Assembly: GCF_003595175.1 (NCBI RefSeq)
Contig: NZ_CP032419.1
Span: forward strand, 4,885,616-4,949,615
Length of the DNA: 64,000 nucleotides
Reading direction: 5' to 3'
Source: Pseudomonas cavernae
GTDB lineage: Bacteria; Pseudomonadota; Gammaproteobacteria; Pseudomonadales; Pseudomonadaceae
Part shown: in pieces, positions 8,844-15,014 of the stretch
Position numbering within the stretch: position 1 is the stretch's first letter
How the letters are laid out: each line of letters begins with the position of its first letter
The notes under the pieces: model-generated
Seen by the model: only the letters and a program-made list of their open reading frames with translations
Database searches by the model: none
What the model was told of the DNA's origin: nothing
Program-made: the position numbers and the translations under genes

Positions 8844-9253
8844 GGCGGCAAACTCCTTCGGCTGCTGAGCACTCTGACGGGCAAGCGCCCGCGTCCGTGC
8901 TCGGATTCTCTCCTGGCTCCGCGGGAGCCGCGTGGAATAAGGGGACTATTAAATACCCGCCAGCGCGGGAGCGGCCAGGGTAGCATCAGCCAGCGCCCCG
9001 GCAGGCGCGGGCAATATGCGGAAACAGTTGGTTGGCCGTAACGGCGCCGGGAGGAGCGCAATCAGCTGATGCAACGGCATTGCGCCGCATGCCCTCTCGA
9101 CGCCCTCGGGGCAATGCGCTGCGCTTATTGCACCTACGGGCTGATTCATTGTTCGACAGGGCTTTGGGCAGTCTGGGTCAGGGTTTCAAGGTGAATTGTC
9201 CATGAGCAACCTTGGCCGCATCGATCACCACCTGCAACGAAAAGGGTCGTCAA
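8844..9253. other. Non-coding gap left of the island
   Basis: There is no supported gene in these 410 bp. The antiporter promoter should lie near 8850-8960, where ATTAAATA at about 8948 is the only AT-rich spot. A repeat at 9056-9137 pairs GCGCAAT...GGCATTGCGCC with GGGGCAATGCGCTGCGCTTATTGCACC and resembles a common Pseudomonas intergenic repeat. Base composition drops towards AT from about 9240. Confidence 0.5.
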
Positions 9254-9273
9254 CATTTAAATTTAATTACTCC
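9254..9273. repeat. Left 20-bp direct repeat at the island edge
   Basis: CATTTAAATTTAATTACTCC here matches CATTTAACTTTAATTACTCC at 12171-12190 with one difference. Weaker similarity continues about 14 bases upstream of both copies. The pair brackets exactly the AT-richer segment that carries the three secreted-protein genes. Confidence 0.55.
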
Positions 9274-9307
9274 GCCCCTCTCCCGTTTAACTATGGATGG
9301 TCGCGAT

Positions 9308-9352
9308 AAGGGGTCGTAGTGATTTAATTCAGATTAATCACTACGACCCCTT
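9308..9352. repeat. Island palindrome, copy 1
   Basis: The arms AAGGGGTCGTAGTGATT (9308-9324) and AATCACTACGACCCCTT (9336-9352) are perfectly complementary over 17 bp around an 11-base loop. Two more copies occur at 10003 and 11280. Their position at gene ends is compatible with a transcription stop or with a REP-like mobile repeat. Confidence 0.85.
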
Positions 9353-9428
9353 TGGCCGACGGAAGGCTCCGAAGGCTCGGCCGACCGGTGAAAAAAACAA
9401 TTACCTATATGACTCGGCGGTGCGTGAT

Positions 9429-9908
9429 TCATCGGCACAAAAATTCGAATTTACCGACCTCCGACGTCAACTCGCCCTTGGCATTGAACGTGAGGTGAAA
9501 ATGAATAATGTAGTACAGATCCGGCACGTCCCTGTCCAACGAGATCATCATGCCGGTGATTGGCACCCCGAAAGTCACCACACCGGCGGTCGTAGCGGTT
9601 TCCGTGTAGACCGCAGTGTCGCGGACCACATACTTGGCACCGGTAACCGATCCCACGCCAGTGCCGCGGAGCTGGGATTGGATTACGGTGTGCAGCCCAC
9701 CGGATCCATCCTCCATAACCTTCAGTTCAAATAAAGCCTGCACGGTAATGGCGACATCCTCTGGATAGCAGGGGTTAAAACCCACGACCTCAAACGGCTG
9801 CCAGCCGGTGCGGTCATTCTGCGCCGAAGGCGCCGCCGCAAAGGCGGCTGGAGCGCCCATGAGAATGAGAGAAATCAGGGTTACTATGAATATGCTCAAG
9901 CGTCTCAT
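9429..9908 (-). CDS. Small secreted protein of unknown function (island paralogue A)
   Basis: This 159-residue protein has a clear Sec signal peptide (MRRLSIFIVTLISLILMGAP, cleavage after AAFA-A). It is a paralogue of the product at 11410: both begin mature protein with APSAQNDR..WQPFE and share RGTGVG..GAKYV, the Thr-rich TETAT segment, the aspartate-rich D-x-DVPDL and a C-terminal FE-x-LC. The mature part is predicted to be mostly beta strands with two cysteines (about 47 and 158). The family is not recognised. A good ribosome site (AAGAGGACAAAGT) precedes the ATG, and the palindrome lies downstream. Confidence 0.7.
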   Translation of the reverse strand: MRRLSIFIVTLISLILMGAPAAFAAAPSAQNDRTGWQPFEVVGFNPCYPEDVAITVQALFELKVMEDGSGGLHTVIQSQLRGTGVGSVTGAKYVVRDTAVYTETATTAGVVTFGVPITGMMISLDRDVPDLYYIIHFHLTFNAKGELTSEVGKFEFLCR

Positions 9909-10002
9909 ACTTTGTCCTCTTCTATTAATGCAACATGTTCAGTTCAATAGTTAATCCCCCCGCAAGAATCAAAAATCACACTCAACGTCATCGCCTAGCG
10001 AT

Positions 10003-10047
10003 AAGGGGTCGTAGTGAGTTAATTCAGATTAATCACTACGACCCCTT
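10003..10047. repeat. Island palindrome, copy 2
   Basis: AAGGGGTCGTAGTGAGTT on the left pairs with AATCACTACGACCCCTT on the right, with a single mismatch. It sits between the beta-propeller gene stop (10056) and the promoter side of the paralogue A gene. Confidence 0.85.
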
Positions 10048-10055
10048 TGGCGCGC

Positions 10056-11174
10056 TTAAGGATTGTATTTCAGCGTGCCGGGGTCCGTTTCTCCGAAGGT
10101 CAGATACCACCCTTGCCCCAACTGACCGCCCTGCACGGCTGGGGGTACAAAGTTACTGAAGGCTTTGGTGGTAACGTTATAGCGGCGTACCGCCCCGGTG
10201 TCGGGTCCGCCGCCGCTTATCGGGACGAAGAGGTCGCCTTCTGGGCCAAAGAGCAATGCCTGTGCAAAGGCACGCGCCTGGCCGGGCTGATACAGATCGA
10301 TCTGGTTCACGCACGTCCCTGAACCATCGAAGACCAGGATCTTGTCCGTGTCGTTGGGGTTTGCGCGGAAAGCGGCGACATAAAGCATTCCATCGGGCCC
10401 AAACGCTAGGCCGTCCGGGCGGTGGAGATGGGTGGCACACCCGGCGTCTGTGTAGCGGGCGAAGACGCTATGAAAGGACCCGTTATCGCTGGGGTCAAAG
10501 CGCAGAATCCAACCGGCTACCGGGGTGACTAACGGGTTGAAATTGGCGCTTTGTGGGTCGAGGTCATGGGTGACGGAAACATAGAGGAGTTCGTCAGGTC
10601 CGAGCACGACGCCGCGCGGATGAAACTCATCCGTGGAAAACGCCCCCGGAAACTCAGTAACGGGATCGGGCGTCAGGTCGGCGAGCAACACCCCGTTTCC
10701 TGTGTATGCCAGTAGTCTGCCGGGTGGATTGTTCTTCCCTGTGCCTGACTGGTCGGCGACGAACAGGACATCATCCCCCGGGACGATCCTCAGGACGATG
10801 CCGCTAGGCGCAAAAGGTGCGTTCGGGGTATTGTGGGGAATAAGCGCGCCCAAGAACTTGCCGGTCGCGCCGCTATGTTTCAAAATCTCCCCTGATTTGT
10901 TGGCTCCGGCGTTCTGATTGGAAACCAGTAGATCATCATCCGAGTTAAAGATGAGGCCCCTGGGCCCTTTTATTGGGCTATTCCCTTTCTTGACGAATTC
11001 ACCCAGAAATGCCCCGGTGACTGCATCGAAGCGCTTCACCGTATTGTCACTTTGATCACCAACGTATAGAGAGTCTGCATAGGTGGGGGTGATGCCAAGC
11101 CCCACGATCAGCACTAGCACAGCAAGGCTAACTCTTGCTCTAACGCCGTGTAAATTCTGTAGGTTGTTCTTCAT
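10056..11174 (-). CDS. Secreted NHL/SMP-30-like beta-propeller protein
   Basis: This 372-residue protein has a signal peptide (MKNNLQNLHGVRARVSLAVL, cleavage near TYA-DS). Repeated blades follow of the type SLYVGDQSDNTVKRFDAVTG, GPRGLIFNSDDDLLVSNQ, PSGIVLRIVPGDDVLFVADQ, PRGVVLGPDELLYVSV, PDGLAFGPDGMLYVAAF and ALLFGPEGDLFVPISG: about six blades in the NHL or SGL style. The ATG at 11174 is chosen because AAGGAG lies six bases upstream and it opens the signal peptide. No catalytic residue set can be assigned; such proteins bind ligands or act as lactonases. It lies between the two paralogous small secreted proteins on the same strand. Confidence 0.75.
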   Translation of the reverse strand: MKNNLQNLHGVRARVSLAVLVLIVGLGITPTYADSLYVGDQSDNTVKRFDAVTGAFLGEFVKKGNSPIKGPRGLIFNSDDDLLVSNQNAGANKSGEILKHSGATGKFLGALIPHNTPNAPFAPSGIVLRIVPGDDVLFVADQSGTGKNNPPGRLLAYTGNGVLLADLTPDPVTEFPGAFSTDEFHPRGVVLGPDELLYVSVTHDLDPQSANFNPLVTPVAGWILRFDPSDNGSFHSVFARYTDAGCATHLHRPDGLAFGPDGMLYVAAFRANPNDTDKILVFDGSGTCVNQIDLYQPGQARAFAQALLFGPEGDLFVPISGGGPDTGAVRRYNVTTKAFSNFVPPAVQGGQLGQGWYLTFGETDPGTLKYNP

Positions 11175-11279
11175 GACATGCTCCTTGTGGACTTTGGTAG
11201 TCGTTAACTTTTTACCCACCGTTGCGTTATCTATCTTTGTTGCGAGCTACGAACTAAAGGGGTCGCAGACATTAGCGAT

Positions 11280-11324
11280 AAGGGGCCGTAGTGATTTAGT
11301 TCAGATTAATCACTGCGACCCCTT
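11280..11324. repeat. Island palindrome, copy 3
   Basis: The arms AAGGGGCCGTAGTGATT (11280-11296) and AATCACTGCGACCCCTT (11308-11324) pair with two mismatches that would be G-U pairs in RNA. It lies between paralogue B and the beta-propeller promoter. Confidence 0.8.
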
Positions 11325-11409
11325 TGGCCGATGGAAGGCTCCGAAGGCTCGGCCGGCCGGTGAAAAAATGGGCGGCTGCCAAAACTGAGTGCAACCGCCG
11401 AGCAATTAC

Positions 11410-11901
11410 CTATACGGGTTGGCGGTCGCACAAAACTTCGAATGTGTCGACAACCGACGTCTCTTCACCATTGGCATTGATCGTGAAGTGAAAAAGAGCA
11501 CGTATGAACAGATCCGGCACGTCCGGGTCCAACGCGATCAGCCTTACTAAAATTGGCTGCGTGCCAGTCACAACACCGGCGGTGGTTTCGGTTGACGCGC
11601 CGCTCGCAGAATCGCCGAGCACATACTTGGCACCGCTGGTCAATCCCACGCCCGTGCCGCGGGTGCTTTGTTGGACCACGACGTGCACCCCACCGGAAGC
11701 ATCCTGCATAACATTGAATTCAGATAAAAACTTCCCGGTAACGGCGATATCCTCTCCATTGCAGAAGTTAGAACCAATGCCCTCGAACGGCTGCCAGTCG
11801 GGGCGGTCATTCTGCGCCGAAGGCGCCGCCGCAAAGGCTGTTGCAGCGCCCATGAGCATGAGAGAAATCAGGGTTACTATGAATATGCTCAAGCGTCTCA
11901 T
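11410..11901 (-). CDS. Small secreted protein of unknown function (island paralogue B)
   Basis: This 163-residue protein has a signal peptide almost identical to that of paralogue A (MRRLSIFIVTLISLMLMGAA). The mature part begins APSAQNDRPDWQPFEGIGSN and ends FEVLCDRQPV. The signal peptide and the first mature residues are far better conserved between A and B than the middle. That fits an ancient duplication with diversifying binding surfaces, or recombination keeping the ends alike. The family is not recognised; extracytoplasmic location is the only safe inference. It has the same ribosome site and upstream tract as paralogue A. Confidence 0.7.
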   Translation of the reverse strand: MRRLSIFIVTLISLMLMGAATAFAAAPSAQNDRPDWQPFEGIGSNFCNGEDIAVTGKFLSEFNVMQDASGGVHVVVQQSTRGTGVGLTSGAKYVLGDSASGASTETTAGVVTGTQPILVRLIALDPDVPDLFIRALFHFTINANGEETSVVDTFEVLCDRQPV

Positions 11902-12170
11902 CTTTTGTCCTCTTCTATTAATGCAGCATGTTCAGCTCAATAGTTAATCCCCCGCAATAATCAATAGTCACACTAAAACAGGCGCACAGTTACTCTTCCT
12001 TTAGAAGGACGAGCCGCACCATTCGAGAAGGCAAAACTTGCGAGTGAATTTTAGACTCAAGGGGCATAGAGCGACCATTTTTATCAGATCGCTTTGCGCT
12101 AATCATTAGTGCTAAAAAGTTAAAACCAACTAAAGCGTTAACTAAAAGTTACAACTAAAAGTGTTGTAGC

Positions 12171-12190
12171 CATTTAACTTTAATTACTCC
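12171..12190. repeat. Right 20-bp direct repeat at the island edge
   Basis: CATTTAACTTTAATTACTCC, one mismatch from the copy at 9254-9273 and in the same orientation. Base composition changes sharply on its right side. Confidence 0.55.
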
Positions 12191-12380
12191 TATCGATTTC
12201 CAATCGAAGGGATTTTGCCTCCGTGCAGATTCAAGGTTTTCCGCAGCCAGGCAGGGCAAAACCTTGGCCGCCGATTGCAGCCATTGCGCGGCGGGGTGTG
12301 AGGCAGGACGCCGAGCAAGGCGCGCCCGGCACCAGCCTAGGCCGCGATTCGGCCGCTGCCCGTGGCGGGGGCTAAGCTTT

Positions 12381-12415
12381 GTAGGGTGGATAACGCTTTG
12401 CTTATCCACCATTAC
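12381..12415. repeat. Hairpin repeat of the GTAGGGTGGATAA type
   Basis: GGTGGATAA (12385-12393) pairs with TTATCCACC (12402-12410) around CGCTTTGC. It is related to the uvrD-downstream repeat at 3108-3188. It lies about 40 bp before the lipoprotein gene and is probably a dispersed repeat rather than an operator. Confidence 0.55.
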
Positions 12416-12452
12416 GCCGACACGGAGCGGTCACCGGAGAGACCTTGAACAG

Positions 12453-13262
12453 GTGCTTAGGCGGGCCTGGTTCTTTCTCGCTTTGTTGCTGGCCGGCTGC
12501 CAGCCCCCCCTGCAGCGCTTGCAGCAGCTCAGCGCCGCCCACGCGCATCGGGTGGAAATCTATCCGACTGCGCCCTTCCCGCTGGCCCTCAGCCTGCCGC
12601 AACAAGCGCCGGCGGCGAGCCATTTGCGCGTCTATCTGGAGGGCGAGGGTCATGCCTGGGCGACTGCCAGCCAGCCCAGCCTCGATCCCAGTCCGCACCA
12701 GCTGTTGCTGGCCGAACTGGCGCTGAGCGACCCGCAGCCCAGCGTCTACCTGGCGCGGCCCTGCCAGTTCGTCAGCGCCCCGGCCTGTCGGCCGGCGCTG
12801 TGGACCGATCGGCGCTTCGCCGCGGAAGTGCTGGCCAGCCTGGATCAGGCGTTGGAGCAGCTGAAGCGCCGCTACGGCAACCCAAGCTTCGAGCTGATCG
12901 GCTATTCCGGCGGTGGCGCGCTGGCCTTGCTGCTCGCCGCGCGGCGCGACGACGTCGAGCTGGTGCAGACCCTGGCCGGCAACCTGACGCCCACGCAGTG
13001 GACGCAACTGCTGCATTTGAGGCTGTTGCAGGACGCTCGCGAGCCGCTGAGCGAGCGTGCCAGGCTGGCGCAGATTCCCCAGCGCCACCTGGCCGGCGCC
13101 GCCGATCCCATAGTGCCGCCGCAGCTGCTGGAGTTGTATCGACGTCAACTGGGTCCGGCCAACTGCCTGGAGATTGCCGTGCTACCCGGGGTCAGCCATG
13201 CCGAAGGCTGGGCCCAGGCCTGGCCACAGTGGCGCGACCGGCCGCTGCGCTGCCAGCCCTAG
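12453..13262 (+). CDS. Alpha/beta-hydrolase lipoprotein
   Basis: This 269-residue protein starts at a GTG preceded by GGAGA and opens with a lipoprotein signal (VLRRAWFFLALLLAGC, lipid-modified Cys16). The alpha/beta-hydrolase triad is complete: nucleophile Ser152 in GYSGGG, Asp218 in AADPIVP and His249 in GVSHAEGW. Four cysteines (PCQF..PACR and others) suggest a periplasmic, disulfide-bonded enzyme. The substrate is unknown; esterase or lipase-like action on the inner face of the outer membrane is inferred. The stop overlaps the stop of the convergent GntR gene by four bases. Confidence 0.75.
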   Translation: MLRRAWFFLALLLAGCQPPLQRLQQLSAAHAHRVEIYPTAPFPLALSLPQQAPAASHLRVYLEGEGHAWATASQPSLDPSPHQLLLAELALSDPQPSVYLARPCQFVSAPACRPALWTDRRFAAEVLASLDQALEQLKRRYGNPSFELIGYSGGGALALLLAARRDDVELVQTLAGNLTPTQWTQLLHLRLLQDAREPLSERARLAQIPQRHLAGAADPIVPPQLLELYRRQLGPANCLEIAVLPGVSHAEGWAQAWPQWRDRPLRCQP

Positions 13263-13909
13263 CCGCCGTTCTCCAGCGCCAGCAGATTCAGCAGCGATTG
13301 GCCGAAGTAGCTCAGGTCCTGCTCCATCGCCAGCCGCGCGGCCTTGCCGTCGCCGGCTTGCAGGGCCTTGAGGGCGTCGTCGTGGAAGTCGTTGAGGCGC
13401 AGCGACAGGTCGGCTTCGGTGAACAGGCGGTTGAAGAACGGCCCGACCTGCAGCCACAGCCCTTCGATCATGCGCAGCAGCACCGGGTTGGCGCAGGCAC
13501 GGTAGAGGGTCAGGTGGAAGCGGCTGTTGTCGTTCAGATAGCCCTGCACGTCGCGGCGCTCGAGCGCGCTTTCCATGCGCGCGACGCAGTCTTCGAGGGT
13601 CGTCAGTTCGGCGGCGCTCAGGCGGCCGGCGGCGATCTCCACCGCCAGGCCCTCGACCGCCAGGCGCGCCTGCAGCAGCTGCTGGAAGCGTTCGCGGGTC
13701 ATCGCCGGCACCCGCAGCGAACGTTGCGCCTCGCCCTCCAGCGCGCCCTCGGCGACCAGGCGTTGCAGGGCGGCGCGCACCGGCATCGGGCTGGTGCCCC
13801 ACTCGGCGGCGAGGTCGCGGATCTTCAGCCGCTGGCCGGGCTGGAAGCGCCCGGCCAGCAGGCCTTCGCGCAGACGTTGGTAGAGCTGTTCCTGCAGGTT
13901 GTCAGCCAT
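13259..13909 (-). CDS. GntR-family transcriptional regulator (FCD subfamily)
   Basis: This 216-residue protein has an N-terminal winged helix (about 5-70: LYQRLREGLLAGRFQPGQRL, KIRDLAAEWGTSPMPVRAAL) and an all-helical FCD ligand domain (about 80-205) with the metal-binding style residues N-x-RFHLTLYRA near 130-138 and DFHDDALKAL near 175. It sits beside an SDR, aminomutase-like and glutamine-synthetase-like gene set, of which it is the likely local repressor. A 19-codon reading frame ends two bases before its ribosome region, and a perfect 14-bp palindrome lies 145 bp upstream. Confidence 0.88.
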   Translation of the reverse strand: MADNLQEQLYQRLREGLLAGRFQPGQRLKIRDLAAEWGTSPMPVRAALQRLVAEGALEGEAQRSLRVPAMTRERFQQLLQARLAVEGLAVEIAAGRLSAAELTTLEDCVARMESALERRDVQGYLNDNSRFHLTLYRACANPVLLRMIEGLWLQVGPFFNRLFTEADLSLRLNDFHDDALKALQAGDGKAARLAMEQDLSYFGQSLLNLLALENGG

Positions 13910-13913
13910 GGTC

Positions 13914-13973
13914 TCAGCGCCCCCCGGCCGGTGGGGCGGGAAGTTGGGCGAGGGTCAGCGAGCAGTTGCGCAT
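13914..13973 (-). CDS. Candidate 19-residue leader peptide upstream of the GntR gene
   Basis: ATG at 13973 is preceded by AGGAGAACCCC, a better ribosome site than that of the GntR gene itself. It encodes MRNCSLTLAQLPAPPAGGR and stops at 13914, four bases before the GntR start. Such an arrangement usually couples translation of the second gene to the first. It could be chance; no family is known. Confidence 0.35.
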   Translation of the reverse strand: MRNCSLTLAQLPAPPAGGR

Positions 13974-14053
13974 GGGGTTCTCCTGAAGAGGCATGGACGC
14001 CTGAATGAGCGAGCTAGAGCCAGGCTAGGCGCAGGTGCACTCGAAAAGCGCAG

Positions 14054-14067
14054 TTGACTGCAGTCAA
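14054..14067. promoter_or_regulatory. Perfect 14-bp palindrome, operator candidate
   Basis: TTGACTGCAGTCAA lies upstream of the GntR gene and its leader frame, and also just beyond the stop of the SDR gene (14118). It is nested in a longer imperfect inverted repeat (GCAGGTGCACTCGAAAA with TTTTCGGGTGCCCCTGC). It contains TTGACT, which could double as a -35 box. Autoregulation by the GntR protein is a reasonable reading; a terminator of the SDR gene is the alternative for the outer repeat. Confidence 0.45.
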
Positions 14068-14117
14068 TGAGCATTTTCGGGTGCCCCTGCAACGCCGCCT
14101 GGCCGACGCGCAGCCAT

Positions 14118-14891
14118 TCAGCAGGGGGCCTTGTTTTCGATCAGACAGTTACCGCCATCCACCACCAGCACTTCGCCGGTGATGTAGCTGCTTTCCGGCG
14201 AGGCGAGGAAGGCCACCGCCGCCGCCACTTCCTCCGGGCGGCCCGCGCGGCCGAGCGGCGTGTATTGGGCGGCGTGCTGCTCTTCCGCGGTGCTCGAACC
14301 GGTGGCGATCCAGCCCGGCGCCACGCTGTTGACGGTGATGCCCTGTTTGGCCACCTCCAGTGCCAGGCCCATGCTCATGCCGAGCATGCCGGCCTTGGCC
14401 GCGCTGTAGGCGGCCTCGCCGGGGTTGCTGCCGCGGGTGCCGGTGGTCGAGCTGATGTTGACGATGCGCCCGTAGCCGCGCGCCTGCATGCCGGCCAGCA
14501 CGCCGCGGCTGAGCAGGAAGGCGCTGGTCAGGTTGCGCCCGAGCGACAGCTGCCAGGTCGCCAGGTCCATCGCCGCCAGCGCGGCGAACGGCTCGGGGCT
14601 GCCCTGCATGGCCATGCCGGCGTTGTTGACCAGGATGTCGACCCGGCCCCACTGCTGCTCGGCCCACTCGACCAGGGCGCCGACCTGCTGCTCGGCGGTC
14701 AGGTCGGCCGGCCGTGCGCGTGCTTCAATTCCCTCAGCGAGCAGTTCGGCGGCGCGCTGTTCGACCCGCGCGCTGCTGGCGGTGAGCAACAGACGCACGC
14801 CCTGGCGCCCGAGACGGCGGGCGATGGCCATGCCGATGCCCTGCTCGCTGCCGACCCCACTGATCAACGCTACTTGTCCGCGCATTTCCAT
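14118..14891 (-). CDS. Short-chain dehydrogenase/reductase (SDR)
   Basis: This 257-residue classical SDR has the cofactor motif GVGSEQGIG near the N-terminus, NNAG near residue 92, and the catalytic Ser (ISSTTGTRG), Tyr and Lys (AAYSAAK). The end GEVLVVDGG is typical of the FabG-like group, NAD(P)-dependent alcohol/ketone oxidoreductases. The ATG at 14891 is preferred because GGTGAAG stands just upstream. The ATG at 14903 would place the TGTGATCACA operator against the start codon. It is divergent from the aminomutase-like gene, so the two share the control region 14892-15014. Confidence 0.85.
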   Translation of the reverse strand: MEMRGQVALISGVGSEQGIGMAIARRLGRQGVRLLLTASSARVEQRAAELLAEGIEARARPADLTAEQQVGALVEWAEQQWGRVDILVNNAGMAMQGSPEPFAALAAMDLATWQLSLGRNLTSAFLLSRGVLAGMQARGYGRIVNISSTTGTRGSNPGEAAYSAAKAGMLGMSMGLALEVAKQGITVNSVAPGWIATGSSTAEEQHAAQYTPLGRAGRPEEVAAAVAFLASPESSYITGEVLVVDGGNCLIENKAPC

Positions 14892-14904
14892 TTTCTTCAC
14901 CATC

Positions 14905-14914
14905 TGTGATCACA
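14905..14914. promoter_or_regulatory. Operator candidate TGTGATCACA, SDR-proximal
   Basis: A perfect 10-bp palindrome, with AAAC following, placed within the SDR leader. The same core recurs 60 bp away at 14969-14978. Paired identical palindromes in a divergent promoter, beside a local GntR gene, are the classic layout of GntR operators. Confidence 0.55.
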
Positions 14915-14964
14915 AACATGAAGTAACTGTACAGGAATACCGTTCAATACACAGATCTTGACTT

Positions 14965-14980
14965 ATTTGTGATCACAAAT
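14965..14980. promoter_or_regulatory. Operator candidate ATTTGTGATCACAAAT
   Basis: A perfect 16-bp palindrome in the leader of the aminomutase-like gene, 35 bp before its ATG. It shares TGTGATCACA with the site at 14905. The core also resembles a CRP/Vfr half-site pair (TGTGA...TCACA) but without the 6-bp spacer, so a GntR-type dimer is the better fit. Confidence 0.6.
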
Positions 14981-15014
14981 GACGATGTGCGGAAATTCGA
15001 ACGAGGTGTTCAAC

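Larger units (their letters stand above)
9303..9990. repeat. Left copy of a ~690-bp duplicated unit
   Basis: The unit holds, from left to right: GCGATAAGGGG palindrome, TTTGGCCGACGGAAGGCTCC tract, the small secreted-protein gene, its ribosome site (AAGAGGACAAA) and the conserved upstream tract (AATGCAACATGTTCAGTTCA and the following AATAGTTAATCCCCC). The same order and sequence recurs at 11275-11975. The DNA outside the gene is at least as well conserved as the gene, so the unit was duplicated as DNA. Confidence 0.75.
11275..11975. repeat. Right copy of the ~690-bp duplicated unit
   Basis: It matches 9303-9990 in order and sequence: palindrome, TTTGGCCGATGGAAGGCTCC tract, small secreted-protein gene, and upstream tract AATGCAGCATGTTCAGCTCA with following AATAGTTAATCCCCC. 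Similarity ends near TCACACTAAA. An extra half palindrome (AAAGGGGTCGCAGACATTAG, from 11256) precedes it. Confidence 0.75.
11976..12452. other. Non-coding gap at the right end of the island
   Basis: No gene is supported. 11976-12190 is AT-rich (for example TAAAAAGTTAAAACCAACTA) and probably holds the promoter of paralogue B. The right direct repeat (12171-12190) ends the AT-rich DNA. From 12200 the sequence is again GC-rich, without a gene until the lipoprotein start at 12453, and holds the hairpin repeat at 12381-12415. Confidence 0.5.

Noticed and set aside
9308..11324. CRISPR array formed by the three palindromes
   Set aside because: The copies are 695 and 1277 bases apart with genes between them and no spacer-sized units or cas genes.
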